Assembly (NCBI GenBank): GCA_947488845.1 | Contig: CANLBM010000007.1 | Span: 99,157-163,156 of the forward strand | DNA length: 64,000 nucleotides | Reading direction: 5' to 3' | Source: an uncultured Sphingomonadaceae bacterium | Lineage (GTDB): Bacteria > Pseudomonadota > Alphaproteobacteria > Sphingomonadales > Sphingomonadaceae | Part shown: positions 54,847 to 63,872 of the stretch, in pieces | Position numbering within the stretch: position 1 is the first letter of the stretch | How the letters are laid out: every line of letters begins with the position of its first letter | Program-made: the position numbers and the translations under genes | Notes under the pieces: model-generated | Told to the model about the DNA's origin: nothing | What the model saw: the letters and a program-made list of their open reading frames with translations, nothing else | Databases searched by the model: none

Positions 54847-55089
54847 TTATCGGAACCGCTTTTTCGCCAATGCTCTGCCGGAGCCAGTTTTCAGATATTT
54901 TTCGAATGCCAGAGCGGTTTCCTCGGAAACAAAATAGCGGAATGAAAGAAGCATCCAAGGTTTAAACTTGGCCGTATGTTTGGATTCTCCAGCATTATGT
55001 GCAGCCAATCGGGTTTGAACATCATTCATCAAACCAGTGTAATACTGATCCGGAAATGCAACACTCTGGAGATAATATACATAGTGCAT
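54847..55089 (-). CDS. GIY-YIG domain protein
   Basis: 80 residues from ATG 55089. The GIY-YIG fold shows YVYYLQS ... YYTGLMNDVQTRLAAHNAGESKHT and the helix LAFEKYLKTGSGRALAKKRF. Stand-alone proteins of this size (UPF0213/YhbQ type) are common, but their role is unclear. A longer frame upstream runs into the dispersed repeat and is rejected. It is the last core-like gene before the composition change. Confidence 0.88.
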   Translation of the reverse strand: MHYVYYLQSVAFPDQYYTGLMNDVQTRLAAHNAGESKHTAKFKPWMLLSFRYFVSEETALAFEKYLKTGSGRALAKKRFR

Positions 55090-55103
55090 GCCGATACCGC
55101 ACT

Positions 55104-55124
55104 CCTTCGCCAAGGCTTCGGCGG
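55104..55124. repeat. Second copy of the 21-mer found in the soxR-leader repeat
   Basis: Identical to 43423-43443 (CCTTCGCCAAGGCTTCGGCGG has one further base at the start). It sits just upstream of the GIY-YIG start and shows that the element is dispersed. Confidence 0.8.
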
Positions 55125-55192
55125 GCAACCTACGCTCGTTCCGATTTCCAGACAATATTGCGCGGGAGAAGGAAATTGGTCTGCCAACCGTA

Positions 55193-55207
55193 GCTCGCGA
55201 AGCGAGC
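55193..55207. repeat. Short palindrome at the island junction
   Basis: GCTCGC-GAA-GCGAGC directly precedes the tRNA-like fragment on the plus strand and may be another dispersed repeat. Confidence 0.5.
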
Positions 55208-55213
55208 GAAGGT

Positions 55214-55241
55214 TGGTGGAGCCTAGCGGGAACTCGAACCC
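55214..55241 (-). other. tRNA-Ala 3'-end fragment, candidate attachment site
   Basis: Read on the minus strand the sequence ends CCCGCTAGGCTCCACCA after a TTCGA T-loop core, closely matching the T-loop, acceptor 3' strand and CCA end of alphaproteobacterial tRNA-Ala. The 5' part of a tRNA is missing and the T stem is distorted by an extra base. The island-like genes lie on the 5' side of the fragment, which is where an element integrated at a tRNA 3' end would sit. Confidence 0.55.
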
Positions 55242-55370
55242 AACACCCATCTAGCCGGATTTAAACGACATTTCGACCCTGCTACAGTTGGTCTCGTAAC
55301 ATCAAACTGTGGCATTTTGCAACCGCAATATATGATTTTGTCGCTGGCAGGTGCCGCCAAGAACTGGACC
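55242..55370. other. Island-edge intergenic region
   Basis: A/T-richer sequence with no gene, terminator or recognised site seen. Confidence 0.5.
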
Positions 55371-55673
55371 CTATGTAGCTTTGCGTAGAAAGCGCTGATC
55401 AAAGCGAGTACGAAATTCTTCAAGCACTTCTTCGAAGCGGTCGAAGCCTTCCTTTTTCAGTTGCGCGGAAAAACTGATAGCTCGCTCTGTGCCCACAATG
55501 GCGCTCCAGAAGTACGAGATCATCCCAGCTGCATCGCGTTGCTTCAGGCGCATGATAGTATAGCGAACACCGCACTTAAGCTTGTCAGAAGCATGTTGCG
55601 ACGAGAGCACCGGGTTGAACACTTGCTCTTCGAGATAGCTCATTATTTGCTGTTCTTTAGTTACATTCGACAT
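55371..55673 (-). CDS. Small protein of unknown function paired with an XRE regulator
   Basis: 100 residues. ATG 55673 is chosen for GGAGGA 6 nt upstream. The predicted fold is mostly helical, with a central segment containing YTIMRLKQRDAAGMISYFWSAIVG and a charged C-terminal helix (FDRFEEVLEEFRTRFDQRFLRK). I do not recognise a family. It follows the XRE-like gene after 14 bp and is likely cotranscribed. A toxin-antitoxin or regulator-effector pair is possible but unproved. Confidence 0.7.
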   Translation of the reverse strand: MSNVTKEQQIMSYLEEQVFNPVLSSQHASDKLKCGVRYTIMRLKQRDAAGMISYFWSAIVGTERAISFSAQLKKEGFDRFEEVLEEFRTRFDQRFLRKAT

Positions 55674-55687
55674 CAGTAATCCTCCAT

Positions 55688-56032
55688 TCAAAGCGGCTTA
55701 AGTTCGACAGAAAAGCCGTGGGCATGTATGCACTTAATCAACTGCTCAAGCGTCAATTCGGCGGAGTTATGGACATCAGCAGACTTTCCAAAGCCCGCCT
55801 CCAATTCCATTTCCTGCACTGCCTTCAGCACCCGGACACAATGTTTGCTTGCCATGTGATGGCCCTCTTTTCCATTGAGGAGACCATGGGTGAACGGACC
55901 AGAAAATCCCAGTTTTTCACCAAGAGCTTTCAAGCTCATACCGCTTGCATCACGTATACGGCTAACCCGCTTAATAAAATCGTCGCTCCAAGGGCCGTTT
56001 GGCCGCTGTTGCATCTCTGAATTAAACGCCAT
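55688..56032 (-). CDS. XRE-like helix-turn-helix protein
   Basis: 114 residues. ATG 56032 follows AAGGGGA. An N-terminal HTH (FIKRVSRIRDASGMSLKALGEKLGFSGPFTHGLLNG) is followed by a helical C-terminal part ending LTLEQLIKCIHAHGFSVELKPL. The codon use is less biased than in the flanking core genes. It heads a two-gene operon with the unknown small protein. A regulator or antitoxin role is likely from the family. Confidence 0.75.
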   Translation of the reverse strand: MAFNSEMQQRPNGPWSDDFIKRVSRIRDASGMSLKALGEKLGFSGPFTHGLLNGKEGHHMASKHCVRVLKAVQEMELEAGFGKSADVHNSAELTLEQLIKCIHAHGFSVELKPL

Positions 56033-56325
56033 TTGTAGTCCCCTTTTCCGAGTCGCAATGCATTATATCACAATTTTATGAGCGTTAGATATATTTTTTA
56101 TATTATCCGGCTAAGCCGCCAAATTGGTCGAATGGCCTCGGGTCAACACCGGGATTTAGCGTACCAATCTGATGGATCGCTTTGAGCGTTGGACGCTGCC
56201 AATCGCTTCAAAGGGTGGACAGCCACGGCTGGCTACCTCAACGCTAGACTAATTTCCTATCACTGGCATTATCGGCTATTCGCCAGATGCTCAATACTCG
56301 CCGAGGCAAAAAGATATCCCGGAGG
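56033..56325. other. 293-bp intergenic region upstream of the XRE-like gene
   Basis: The first ~70 bp are A/T-rich and should hold the minus-strand promoter for the XRE operon. The rest contains no gene or clear terminator. Confidence 0.5.
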
Positions 56326-57180
56326 CTAAGCCAGAATAATTTTCTTCAGCGTCTTCTTCAATTCAGCGCGGCGTTTTATATGGTCATGACTGTAATGGGC
56401 CATCCGATGATCGAGCGGGCATAGCGCGATTACATTTTCAATGGTGTCCGGCCCGCCTTCGGATAGGGGAACGATGTGGTGAGTTTCGAGATAGATTGCA
56501 CCACTTGCCATCTCGAAACCCGGTTCGCCGCAAAATTCGCATCGTCCATTTGAACGTTGCTTCACCAAGTTCCTCACGCGAGGATCGCGAACAAAAACGG
56601 TTCCGCTCTGCTCCCGCTTCTCTGCATCGGCCTTCTCAGATTGCTGAATGTCGAACTGATCAACAAATTGAGCCGTTACGATGCCTCGCTTCAAGACGTG
56701 CGCGCCGGTCTTCCAGTCATATTCAGCTATGGTCCAAGGTTCTGGATCAAGCTCACGCTTGAACACAACCGATTTGGTGGCATTGGGATCTCCAGGCTTC
56801 CTCCGTATCCCATCATTGATGATAACGCGGACGGGTAGATTGTCCCGCAAGGCCTCCTGAAGGGCTTCGTCCAGCTTCTTCGCCCGTTCAAACCACTTGA
56901 CTTTTCCGCCCGTTCCCCTGTGGCTCTTTGCATCAGCCCGAAAGTTGCCTCGCTCCACAATATCGCCAGCTTCCAGGGCCATCCCGGGGTGCCAAAGATT
57001 GAGGATCACAACCTGTTTCTGCTGAACAAATGACCAGTCGTAGCAGTATTTCGGGTTAGCTTTTGGACCTCTTTTATCGTTCGAGCTCGCAACCCAATCT
57101 GTCATATCGAGACCGGCACTCTCCACTAGATCAAAGACGAGATGCTTCTTGGTCGGTCTAATATTATCGAGAATAGTCAT
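56326..57180 (-). CDS. HNH endonuclease domain protein
   Basis: 284 residues. Residues ~1-150 form an uncharacterised N-terminal domain (KHLVFDLVESAGLDMTDWV, YCYDWSFVQQKQVVILNLWHPG), perhaps for target recognition. The C-terminal HNH nuclease has paired zinc cysteines (CEFCGEP ... CPLDH) and catalytic His-His (LETHHIVPLSEGGPDTIENVIALC). This architecture resembles McrA-like restriction nucleases. It follows the frameshifted gene by 6 bp and lies next to, but divergent from, the type III modification gene. Probably a defence nuclease. Confidence 0.85.
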   Translation of the reverse strand: MTILDNIRPTKKHLVFDLVESAGLDMTDWVASSNDKRGPKANPKYCYDWSFVQQKQVVILNLWHPGMALEAGDIVERGNFRADAKSHRGTGGKVKWFERAKKLDEALQEALRDNLPVRVIINDGIRRKPGDPNATKSVVFKRELDPEPWTIAEYDWKTGAHVLKRGIVTAQFVDQFDIQQSEKADAEKREQSGTVFVRDPRVRNLVKQRSNGRCEFCGEPGFEMASGAIYLETHHIVPLSEGGPDTIENVIALCPLDHRMAHYSHDHIKRRAELKKTLKKIILA

Positions 57181-57186
57181 TTAGGC

Positions 57187-57449
57187 CTAGCTCACCGCCT
57201 TCATTTTCTCAGCGAGAGCGGCCATCCGTTCTAAAAATTCTGCGTCCATTTCCTTGTAATGGCGCTTCAGCCTTTCGATCATATCGGGCCAGTTCTCTTT
57301 GCTATACCTGAGTTGAAAAGATGCGGTCGTTGCTCGCTCATTTTGAGTTGTTGCCTCACTTCTTGTGTTTCTGGCTTGCCGAAATCGTAACGCTTACGGT
57401 AGAGCCCCGGAAACGGTTCGCCGCCATCATCCGCATAAAAAATGCGCAT
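57187..57449 (-). pseudogene. Frameshifted small gene upstream of the HNH gene
   Basis: From ATG 57449 the frame reads MRIFYADDGGEPFPGLYRKRYDFGKPETQE and stops at 57279 after 56 codons. A different frame, open from upstream of this stop to 57187, gives FQLRYSKENWPDMIERLKRHYKEMDAEFLERMAALAEKMKAVS, a good charged helix. The 263-bp span is one base short of a multiple of three, consistent with a single-base deletion. Alternatively two tiny genes overlap as ATGA at 57279-57282. I do not recognise the family. Confidence 0.6.
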
Positions 57450-57501
57450 TCTACCTGACGCACCCTAAGCTTCGAAAGCTTGCAGGGAAAGAGAAAGAAT
57501 T

Positions 57502-60500
57502 ATGAGCACAGACCAAACCGCTTTCGAGGAATTCCAAGGCCTCCTTAGAGAGATGTTTCAGTTCGATCACAACGAACTGGATTTCGGCCTCTTCAAAGTA
57601 CTCCGGTTGAAGAGAGCCTTTATCGAACAGTTCATAGATGGCGATGGAGAGCAGGACCTTAAGAATATAGTTGCCCGCGAACTGGAGAACATTCGGCAGA
57701 GAGACCAAATGGCAGAAACCGAATGGATGGCTCAGTATTGTTCCGAGCTTGGGCCCAGAGGAAAGCTCGCTTGGGAAGCCTTGTCGGCTGATCCCATAGA
57801 CACCGATTTGCAAACCAAGCTAAAGCAGGCGATCAGTGTAGCCGAGCTACCCGAGCAACTCGACGCTAAGCTTGAACGTATCGACCGCTGGCTTCAAGGC
57901 CAGTCGGTCAGCTCAACACATCTTGAGGCGCAGCTCTACAACTACTTGCTGAACTTCTTCGACCTATACTACCTGAATGGTGATTTCGGCTACAACAGCC
58001 GCTCCAGTGCTGCGTTCGGTGTGCCCTATGAGGCAAACTACGACGGCTCAGACACAATGTTCCACTTTAAGCACCGGGATTGTTATTACATCAAGACCGG
58101 CAACAGCTTTCCAGAAGTTGCGCTTGAGGTGGCGGGCAAGCGGGTAGTTTTCCGGCTAGACGGTGGGGGTGACGACGAAACAGGTACCCAGAACAATAAC
58201 AAAGATGCCACAATCAAGTTTTATGAGCTTGCCGGTGTGGCCGAGCAAGATGGGGATATCGTTGTGCGCTTCTGGCTGGCCAAGGAAGGCACAGCCAAGG
58301 CTGAAATCTACCGCCAGCTTATGGCGGCCCTCGACCCAAAGATCGATATTAACCCCTATCTCTTTAAGAAGACCAAGGACGACGAGGCACCAGCGAGTGT
58401 ATTCAAGGATCCGGGCAAGGATCACGACAAGGCCGAAGGCGGTCAAATCAAGGGCATTAACCAGCTACGCTTGACCGAAGATGCCTTTTTCGGTGAACTA
58501 GCAAAGCTCGATCAATTTAAGAAGCTCGGTAGCAACGCTGCAGCACGCACCGCGGCGTTTAAAGGCGATGCCACGGCGCAGGCACTGCTCACAATCGATC
58601 GCGCTTTAAACCGTTTCTATGTTGGTCAGGACGCGGACTATTTCATTCATAAGGACCTGAGGGGGTTCTTGTCCCGCGAGAAAGACCGCTTCATCAAGTC
58701 GGTGATCTTTAGTGATTTAGAAGCGCTGCTGAGCCTGTCGGGCGACGCATCGACACGGGTTCTCGCTCGCGCCTTCAATGCCGTAGCAAATCGTATAGTT
58801 GAGTTTTTGGACGCGACGGAGACATTCCAGCGGAACCTATTCACACTCAAGAAGAAGGTGATCGACACCCATTGGCTCATCTCGGTCGGCAAAATCCCAG
58901 TGATCTATTGGGACGGATTGCTGCAGAATGAGCGTCTGGTGGAATGGTGGGCCAACGAGTTTGACCAGAAGATCTCCAGCGCCGAAGATTTAAGTTCCCA
59001 GCCAACGCTTGTGGTCGATACCAGTTTTTTCGGAACCGAGGCTGGGCGTTCGTTTATCGAGGGCATGCTCGCCGATCCCATTTTTGATCACCTAGACGAA
59101 CAAACGGATGGCTTACTGATCCACTCCGAAAACTGGCAGGCCCTGAACCTCCTCGCTGAAAAATTCCGCGAACGCATCCAGTGCATTTACATCGACCCGC
59201 CCTACAACACCGGCGGCGATGGTTTCCTCTACAAGGACAGCTTCCGGCACTCTAGTTGGGCTGCAATGATGTCAGACCGGCTGGATCTTGCGAAAAACTT
59301 TCTTGGTGAGCGCGGCGTTCTCTTCGCGAGCATCGACGAGAAGGAGCGCAGTGGTCTTGAGCACCTTCTCGTCGAGACATTTGGGACCGACAACCTTCTG
59401 GGTGAGCTAATTTGGCGGAATGTTACAGATAACAACCCGACCCGGGTGGCAGTTGAACATGAATACATCGAGTGCTTCGCAGCTAACGCGAAGAAGCTGC
59501 CGAGCGCATGGAAGAGCCCGCTTTCAGACGCTAAAAATGCTCTCATCAAAATTGGTGATGAGCTAATCGCGGAACATGGCGACACTCCTGAGCTTCGAGA
59601 CGCCTACACAGAATGGTTTCGTGAGAATAAGCCCTTTCTTGGCGCCTTGGACCGCTACAAATACATCGACGGCGAGGGGGTCTATACCGGCAGCCAAAGC
59701 GTGCATAACCCAGGCAAAGAGGGTTATCGATACGATGTGATTCATCCCAAGGCGGGAAAGCCGTGCAAAGAACCCCTGATGGGGTATCGCTTCCCGTCGG
59801 AAACCATGGAGAAGTTGCTCAAAGAGGAGCGCATCCTCTTCGGAGATGATGAGAACAAGATCATCGAGCTTAAAGTTTACGCTCGCGACTACGAAGACAA
59901 GCTAGCAAGCGTCATTACGCTAGATGGTCGGACTGGTGCGAATGACCTACGAGCTATGTTTCCCGGCGAACAACGTTTTAAGAACCCAAAGACATCCGGA
60001 CTTCTTGAAGAGATTTTCTCGTTTGTAGTCAGCGAGCAAGAATATCTAATGGACTTCTTCGCAGGTTCCGGAACCACCGCCCAAGCTGTCCTCGCGCTCA
60101 ATCGCAAAGATCACAAGAACCGCAAGTTCATTCTCTCTGAAATGGGCGATTATTTTGACACCATCCTCAAACCTCGAGTGGCGAAGGTCATGTGTGCTGC
60201 CAAGTGGAAGGACGGCGCACCGGACGTATCCGGAGATTGGCAAGGAATTGTCAAAGTCCAACGTCTTGAGCAATACGAAGACATACTCGCCAATCTGGAA
60301 ACTTCGTGGGATGAGGAGGCGCTGCCTGAGGGTGTGCCAGTTCATTATCTTTTCCGCCCAGACGAAAGCAAGGTGCGCCTAACTCTAGATATCTCTCGGC
60401 CCTTCGACAATTTGATGAAGGTGGGGCGAGAAGGAAAGAATGCGGCTCTGGACCTTTTGGAAACACGTGCTCTCTTGCAAGGCTATTGGGTGCGCTCCCA

Positions 60501-60759
60501 GCGATCTTTCCTTGAAGAAGACAAGTACTATCGAGCGCTGGAAAGCGAATGTGGTAGTCTGATCCTTTTCCGCGACGTGATCGATGGTGAAGATGACAGT
60601 GAAGCGATCAACCGCATTGCAGCGGGCTATTCCAATGAAGACGGCAGTCTGCGGATCGCTCGATTGGAACTGAACCACTGGGCCGACCTTCGAAAACTCA
60701 CGTTGCCAGCCAACCTTATTGCAGCGGGTGACTTTGATCGAGGCGCTCAATGGAGCTGA
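57502..60759 (+). CDS. Type III restriction-modification DNA methyltransferase, long form
   Basis: 1085-residue adenine-N6 methyltransferase (Mod). The catalytic motif IV DPPYNTGGDGF is at residues 565-575 and motif I FAGSGTT at 853-859; IV before I is the beta class used by type III Mod subunits. Usual Mod proteins have ~600-700 residues. Here ~550 extra residues precede the catalytic domain and ~225 follow it. A target-recognition insert lies between IV and I. ATG 57502 begins MSTDQTAFEEFQGLLREM. The Res gene overlaps by 10 bp, so the two are coupled. Codon use differs from the core. Confidence 0.9.
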   Translation: MSTDQTAFEEFQGLLREMFQFDHNELDFGLFKVLRLKRAFIEQFIDGDGEQDLKNIVARELENIRQRDQMAETEWMAQYCSELGPRGKLAWEALSADPIDTDLQTKLKQAISVAELPEQLDAKLERIDRWLQGQSVSSTHLEAQLYNYLLNFFDLYYLNGDFGYNSRSSAAFGVPYEANYDGSDTMFHFKHRDCYYIKTGNSFPEVALEVAGKRVVFRLDGGGDDETGTQNNNKDATIKFYELAGVAEQDGDIVVRFWLAKEGTAKAEIYRQLMAALDPKIDINPYLFKKTKDDEAPASVFKDPGKDHDKAEGGQIKGINQLRLTEDAFFGELAKLDQFKKLGSNAAARTAAFKGDATAQALLTIDRALNRFYVGQDADYFIHKDLRGFLSREKDRFIKSVIFSDLEALLSLSGDASTRVLARAFNAVANRIVEFLDATETFQRNLFTLKKKVIDTHWLISVGKIPVIYWDGLLQNERLVEWWANEFDQKISSAEDLSSQPTLVVDTSFFGTEAGRSFIEGMLADPIFDHLDEQTDGLLIHSENWQALNLLAEKFRERIQCIYIDPPYNTGGDGFLYKDSFRHSSWAAMMSDRLDLAKNFLGERGVLFASIDEKERSGLEHLLVETFGTDNLLGELIWRNVTDNNPTRVAVEHEYIECFAANAKKLPSAWKSPLSDAKNALIKIGDELIAEHGDTPELRDAYTEWFRENKPFLGALDRYKYIDGEGVYTGSQSVHNPGKEGYRYDVIHPKAGKPCKEPLMGYRFPSETMEKLLKEERILFGDDENKIIELKVYARDYEDKLASVITLDGRTGANDLRAMFPGEQRFKNPKTSGLLEEIFSFVVSEQEYLMDFFAGSGTTAQAVLALNRKDHKNRKFILSEMGDYFDTILKPRVAKVMCAAKWKDGAPDVSGDWQGIVKVQRLEQYEDILANLETSWDEEALPEGVPVHYLFRPDESKVRLTLDISRPFDNLMKVGREGKNAALDLLETRALLQGYWVRSQRSFLEEDKYYRALESECGSLILFRDVIDGEDDSEAINRIAAGYSNEDGSLRIARLELNHWADLRKLTLPANLIAAGDFDRGAQWS

Positions 60760-63700
60760 CACTCTACAATCGGCTGAAGCGTAAGTTGCTTGGTGATCTG
60801 GCAGAAGCCAGCGAGCAACACGATCCCGTTTGGCAGAACGCAGTCGAGGCCTATGCATCGAAGGCGGAAACCGGGATCGCCAAGTGGGGCCGCGATACAA
60901 TCCAAGAATGGGTTGTGCGCTACAATAAACTAAACAGCCGACCAATACGGCTACGCTATTACCAAATCCTCGCGCTCTATTTCACGGAGGCGTTCCTTAG
61001 AGAGCGGCGTGAAAGCGTTAAGAAGAAGGCAGGCGTCGGTCGTCAAAACATGCTCGCCTATTGGATGGCGACCGGCAGCGGCAAAACCCTGCTTATGCAC
61101 ATCAACATCTTGCAGTTTATCGATCACATCGGAGGCTTCCAAGCGTTCGATGAATTGCAAGTGATCGTGACGACGCCCGGTGTGAACCTCATTGAGCAAC
61201 ACCGCCGCGAAATAGTGCCAATCATCGATCAGCTCAATCGCCAATGCGCTGGCCGTATCAAGCTGCGAGTTGAAAGCACGGGCAGCCTTTTGAATTACGA
61301 GAAGGGCTTTTTCATTCTTCCGCCTTCATCCCGACTTTTCCGGCTGGTACTAGTCGATGAAGGCCATATCGGTCTCGCTGGAGGCGGCAAGGAGCTGGGC
61401 GCGTTCAAGCAGCTCCGAAAAGATCTTGCCGACTACGACAACGCGTTCTTGTTCGAATATTCCGCCACCTATCACGGCATCGCTGAGAAGCACGTTGCAG
61501 AATACGGCGAACAAATCGTTTTTGATTATAATTATTACCGTTTCTACCGGGATGGCTATGGTAAGGATTATTCGATCGAGACGGTTGGCCTGGACCGTGT
61601 CGCAGAGGGCAAGGAAGCTTGGGAAAACTTTCAGGCCGCGTTCGAGACCCTAGCCGATAAATTGCGCACTCATGATGAACTTCGACTGCAAGACACGTCT
61701 GCGCTCGGATTCGTTTCTGCATTTGCTGATCGTCCATTGGTCGCTTTTATGGGAAACACGGTTGAGGACCGTAAGAGCGAAGGCAAAGTCGACAACAAGG
61801 GGCAAGGTGCAGATGAGGTTTCCGACATCCGCAAATTGCTGGCCTATCTAGCGAAGCTCAGCAAAAAGGACCGTGAAAAGCTTGGATCGATCTTTCACAA
61901 TCAGATCGATGGGCCTTTGCGCCTCACTCGATGCCCAGCCGTACCAGACGAAATATGGCTCTCATGGGGGGAAGGTCAGTATTGGGGTATCGTCAACGTC
62001 GGAAATGGCGAAAAATTCCATGCTGACTGCGAAGGACATCCAGAGTTATTTGGCCCACAAGGCGAACAACTCGTCCAGGTCCGGAAAGCTGACATCATAG
62101 AGCCCCGCTTCCTCTTCAGCGAAATAGATCGTCCAACTTCTACAATCAATGTCCTGATTGGCAGCCGCAAATTTGCCGAGGGCTGGAACTGCTACCGTGT
62201 TTCAGTAATCGGCCTAATCAATCTTGGAAGCGGTAAGGGCAACAAGATCATCCAGATTTTTGGTCGAGGCGTGCGCCTGCACGGTGTAAATGGTGACGGC
62301 AAACGTCGCCACATCGAGCACGCGGAAAACTATGCTGAATTGATGAGTGACATTTCGCAGCTTGGTCGTTTGCGAAAGCTTGAGGCGCTCAATATCTTTA
62401 GCCTGAAAGCGAGCTATTTGGAGACGTTTCTGAAGGCCCTCGAAGAGGAGCTGCCGCGGTACGAAGTCGAACGTCGGGTTCCCGTAAGCGCGCAGGCATT
62501 GAAGCTTGGATCAAACTCCGAGACGTTCGATGAGTATGCCGCGAACCTGCCAATTTTTAAGGTTGGGCGCGAGGATAGCGAACCTCGTCTTATTGCAACG
62601 CTAAACGCCGGGAAATGGGATTGGTCATTCATGACCGAGCAGGGCCCCGAGCACGGCACCTTAGAGCGATTGACTATCGACATTGACTATCGTCCCTCGC
62701 CTGAACAAACTCCCGTCAACCTCGCGCAGGACTTGCGAAATGCAGTGGAGGACACGCCAAGAGCGGCCTTTTCGGCAGAATGCGATTATTCATACCGCTT
62801 GTCATCTCTCCTAGATCGCCGGAAGCTTCAGCTTCTCAAGAACAAGGGTCAATTACGACGTACTGTGGCGCCCAAAGACATCCTGAAGCTTGTCAGCTCC
62901 GTTCTCTACCACCGCAACTGGGATACCTTAGATTTTGGTGCGCAAGAGAGCCTGATCTGGCAAGTTCTGAGCGAGGCAGTAGGCAAGCTTCATCATCGAC
63001 TTGTCTATGATATCAACAAGCGCAAATACCGAATTGCAGAACCCATAGTGCAATCTCAACCAGGTGAAGCGGGCGATTTCATTGGCCACTATGACATTCG
63101 GGTTGGCTTCAAAACAGAAGTTGAGAAAAAAAACTTCGAGCAGACATACCCTTCACCAATTCTGCCAGCTCAGTTTGAGCTGACATTCAATGGTTCCCGG
63201 CACATTTACAAGCCGCTGCTTCGCAATGCTAAAGATAAGGGCGTAGCAGGCCTCAACCTGCAGACCATTTCAATCAGCCCTGATAGTCTAAATCCGGGTG
63301 AACGGAAGTTTGTCGAAGACCTTCAGGGCTTCCTCTCGAACCCAGCAAGGCAAGGAAGCGTGAAGAACTATTCCTTTTATCTCATGCGAAATGTCGAAAG
63401 CTTGCGTTCTGTGGGGGTTTATCTCGACACGGAAAGCAGAGCTTATTTTCCGGACTTTGTGCTTTGGGCGGTTAGCTCCAAAGAGACCCATATTCTTCTT
63501 GTAGACCCAAAAGGCCAATCGGGCATCATGGACTGGGCATCGTTGACCGGCGGGGTCAATGCCAAAGTCTCATTGGCAAAGAGCTCAGACCTAGTGGAAC
63601 TCGGCAGAAGTCTCAGTTCTGCGACGGGCAAGTCTTGCAAAGTCTCTTCATTTATCTTGCTTCGCAAGTCCTCACCATTGGGTAAGGCAAATGGAGCGAG

Positions 63701-63872
63701 CTACAATCCGAAGGATGTGGCGGAGCTGGAGCGTCACCACGTCCTTCATTTGGATTGGGCACCTGCAGTGGGAGGAAAGCACATCGATGAAGATGGCAAT
63801 CTTTTGCCTAAGCCGCCAGACGGGCGATGTTATGTCGAGCGTATGTTTTCACTCGCTGGGGTTCTTAATTAG
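60750..63872 (+). CDS. Type III restriction enzyme helicase-nuclease subunit
   Basis: 1040-residue Res subunit. Walker A ATGSGKT is at residues 107-113 and the DEAD-like box is DEGH (203-206). A helicase C domain follows, with GSGKGNKIIQIFGRGVRLHG at ~495. The C-terminal nuclease has the PD-(D/E)XK pattern P-D902 ... D919-P-K921. Res uses ATP hydrolysis to translocate or slide and cuts when two head-to-head Mod-Res complexes meet. Translation is coupled to mod by a 10-bp overlap. Confidence 0.9.
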   Translation: MELTLYNRLKRKLLGDLAEASEQHDPVWQNAVEAYASKAETGIAKWGRDTIQEWVVRYNKLNSRPIRLRYYQILALYFTEAFLRERRESVKKKAGVGRQNMLAYWMATGSGKTLLMHINILQFIDHIGGFQAFDELQVIVTTPGVNLIEQHRREIVPIIDQLNRQCAGRIKLRVESTGSLLNYEKGFFILPPSSRLFRLVLVDEGHIGLAGGGKELGAFKQLRKDLADYDNAFLFEYSATYHGIAEKHVAEYGEQIVFDYNYYRFYRDGYGKDYSIETVGLDRVAEGKEAWENFQAAFETLADKLRTHDELRLQDTSALGFVSAFADRPLVAFMGNTVEDRKSEGKVDNKGQGADEVSDIRKLLAYLAKLSKKDREKLGSIFHNQIDGPLRLTRCPAVPDEIWLSWGEGQYWGIVNVGNGEKFHADCEGHPELFGPQGEQLVQVRKADIIEPRFLFSEIDRPTSTINVLIGSRKFAEGWNCYRVSVIGLINLGSGKGNKIIQIFGRGVRLHGVNGDGKRRHIEHAENYAELMSDISQLGRLRKLEALNIFSLKASYLETFLKALEEELPRYEVERRVPVSAQALKLGSNSETFDEYAANLPIFKVGREDSEPRLIATLNAGKWDWSFMTEQGPEHGTLERLTIDIDYRPSPEQTPVNLAQDLRNAVEDTPRAAFSAECDYSYRLSSLLDRRKLQLLKNKGQLRRTVAPKDILKLVSSVLYHRNWDTLDFGAQESLIWQVLSEAVGKLHHRLVYDINKRKYRIAEPIVQSQPGEAGDFIGHYDIRVGFKTEVEKKNFEQTYPSPILPAQFELTFNGSRHIYKPLLRNAKDKGVAGLNLQTISISPDSLNPGERKFVEDLQGFLSNPARQGSVKNYSFYLMRNVESLRSVGVYLDTESRAYFPDFVLWAVSSKETHILLVDPKGQSGIMDWASLTGGVNAKVSLAKSSDLVELGRSLSSATGKSCKVSSFILLRKSSPLGKANGASYNPKDVAELERHHVLHLDWAPAVGGKHIDEDGNLLPKPPDGRCYVERMFSLAGVLN

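Noticed and set aside
55090..55155. Upstream extension of the GIY-YIG gene
   Set aside because: It would translate the dispersed 21-mer repeat; ATG 55089 starts the domain directly.
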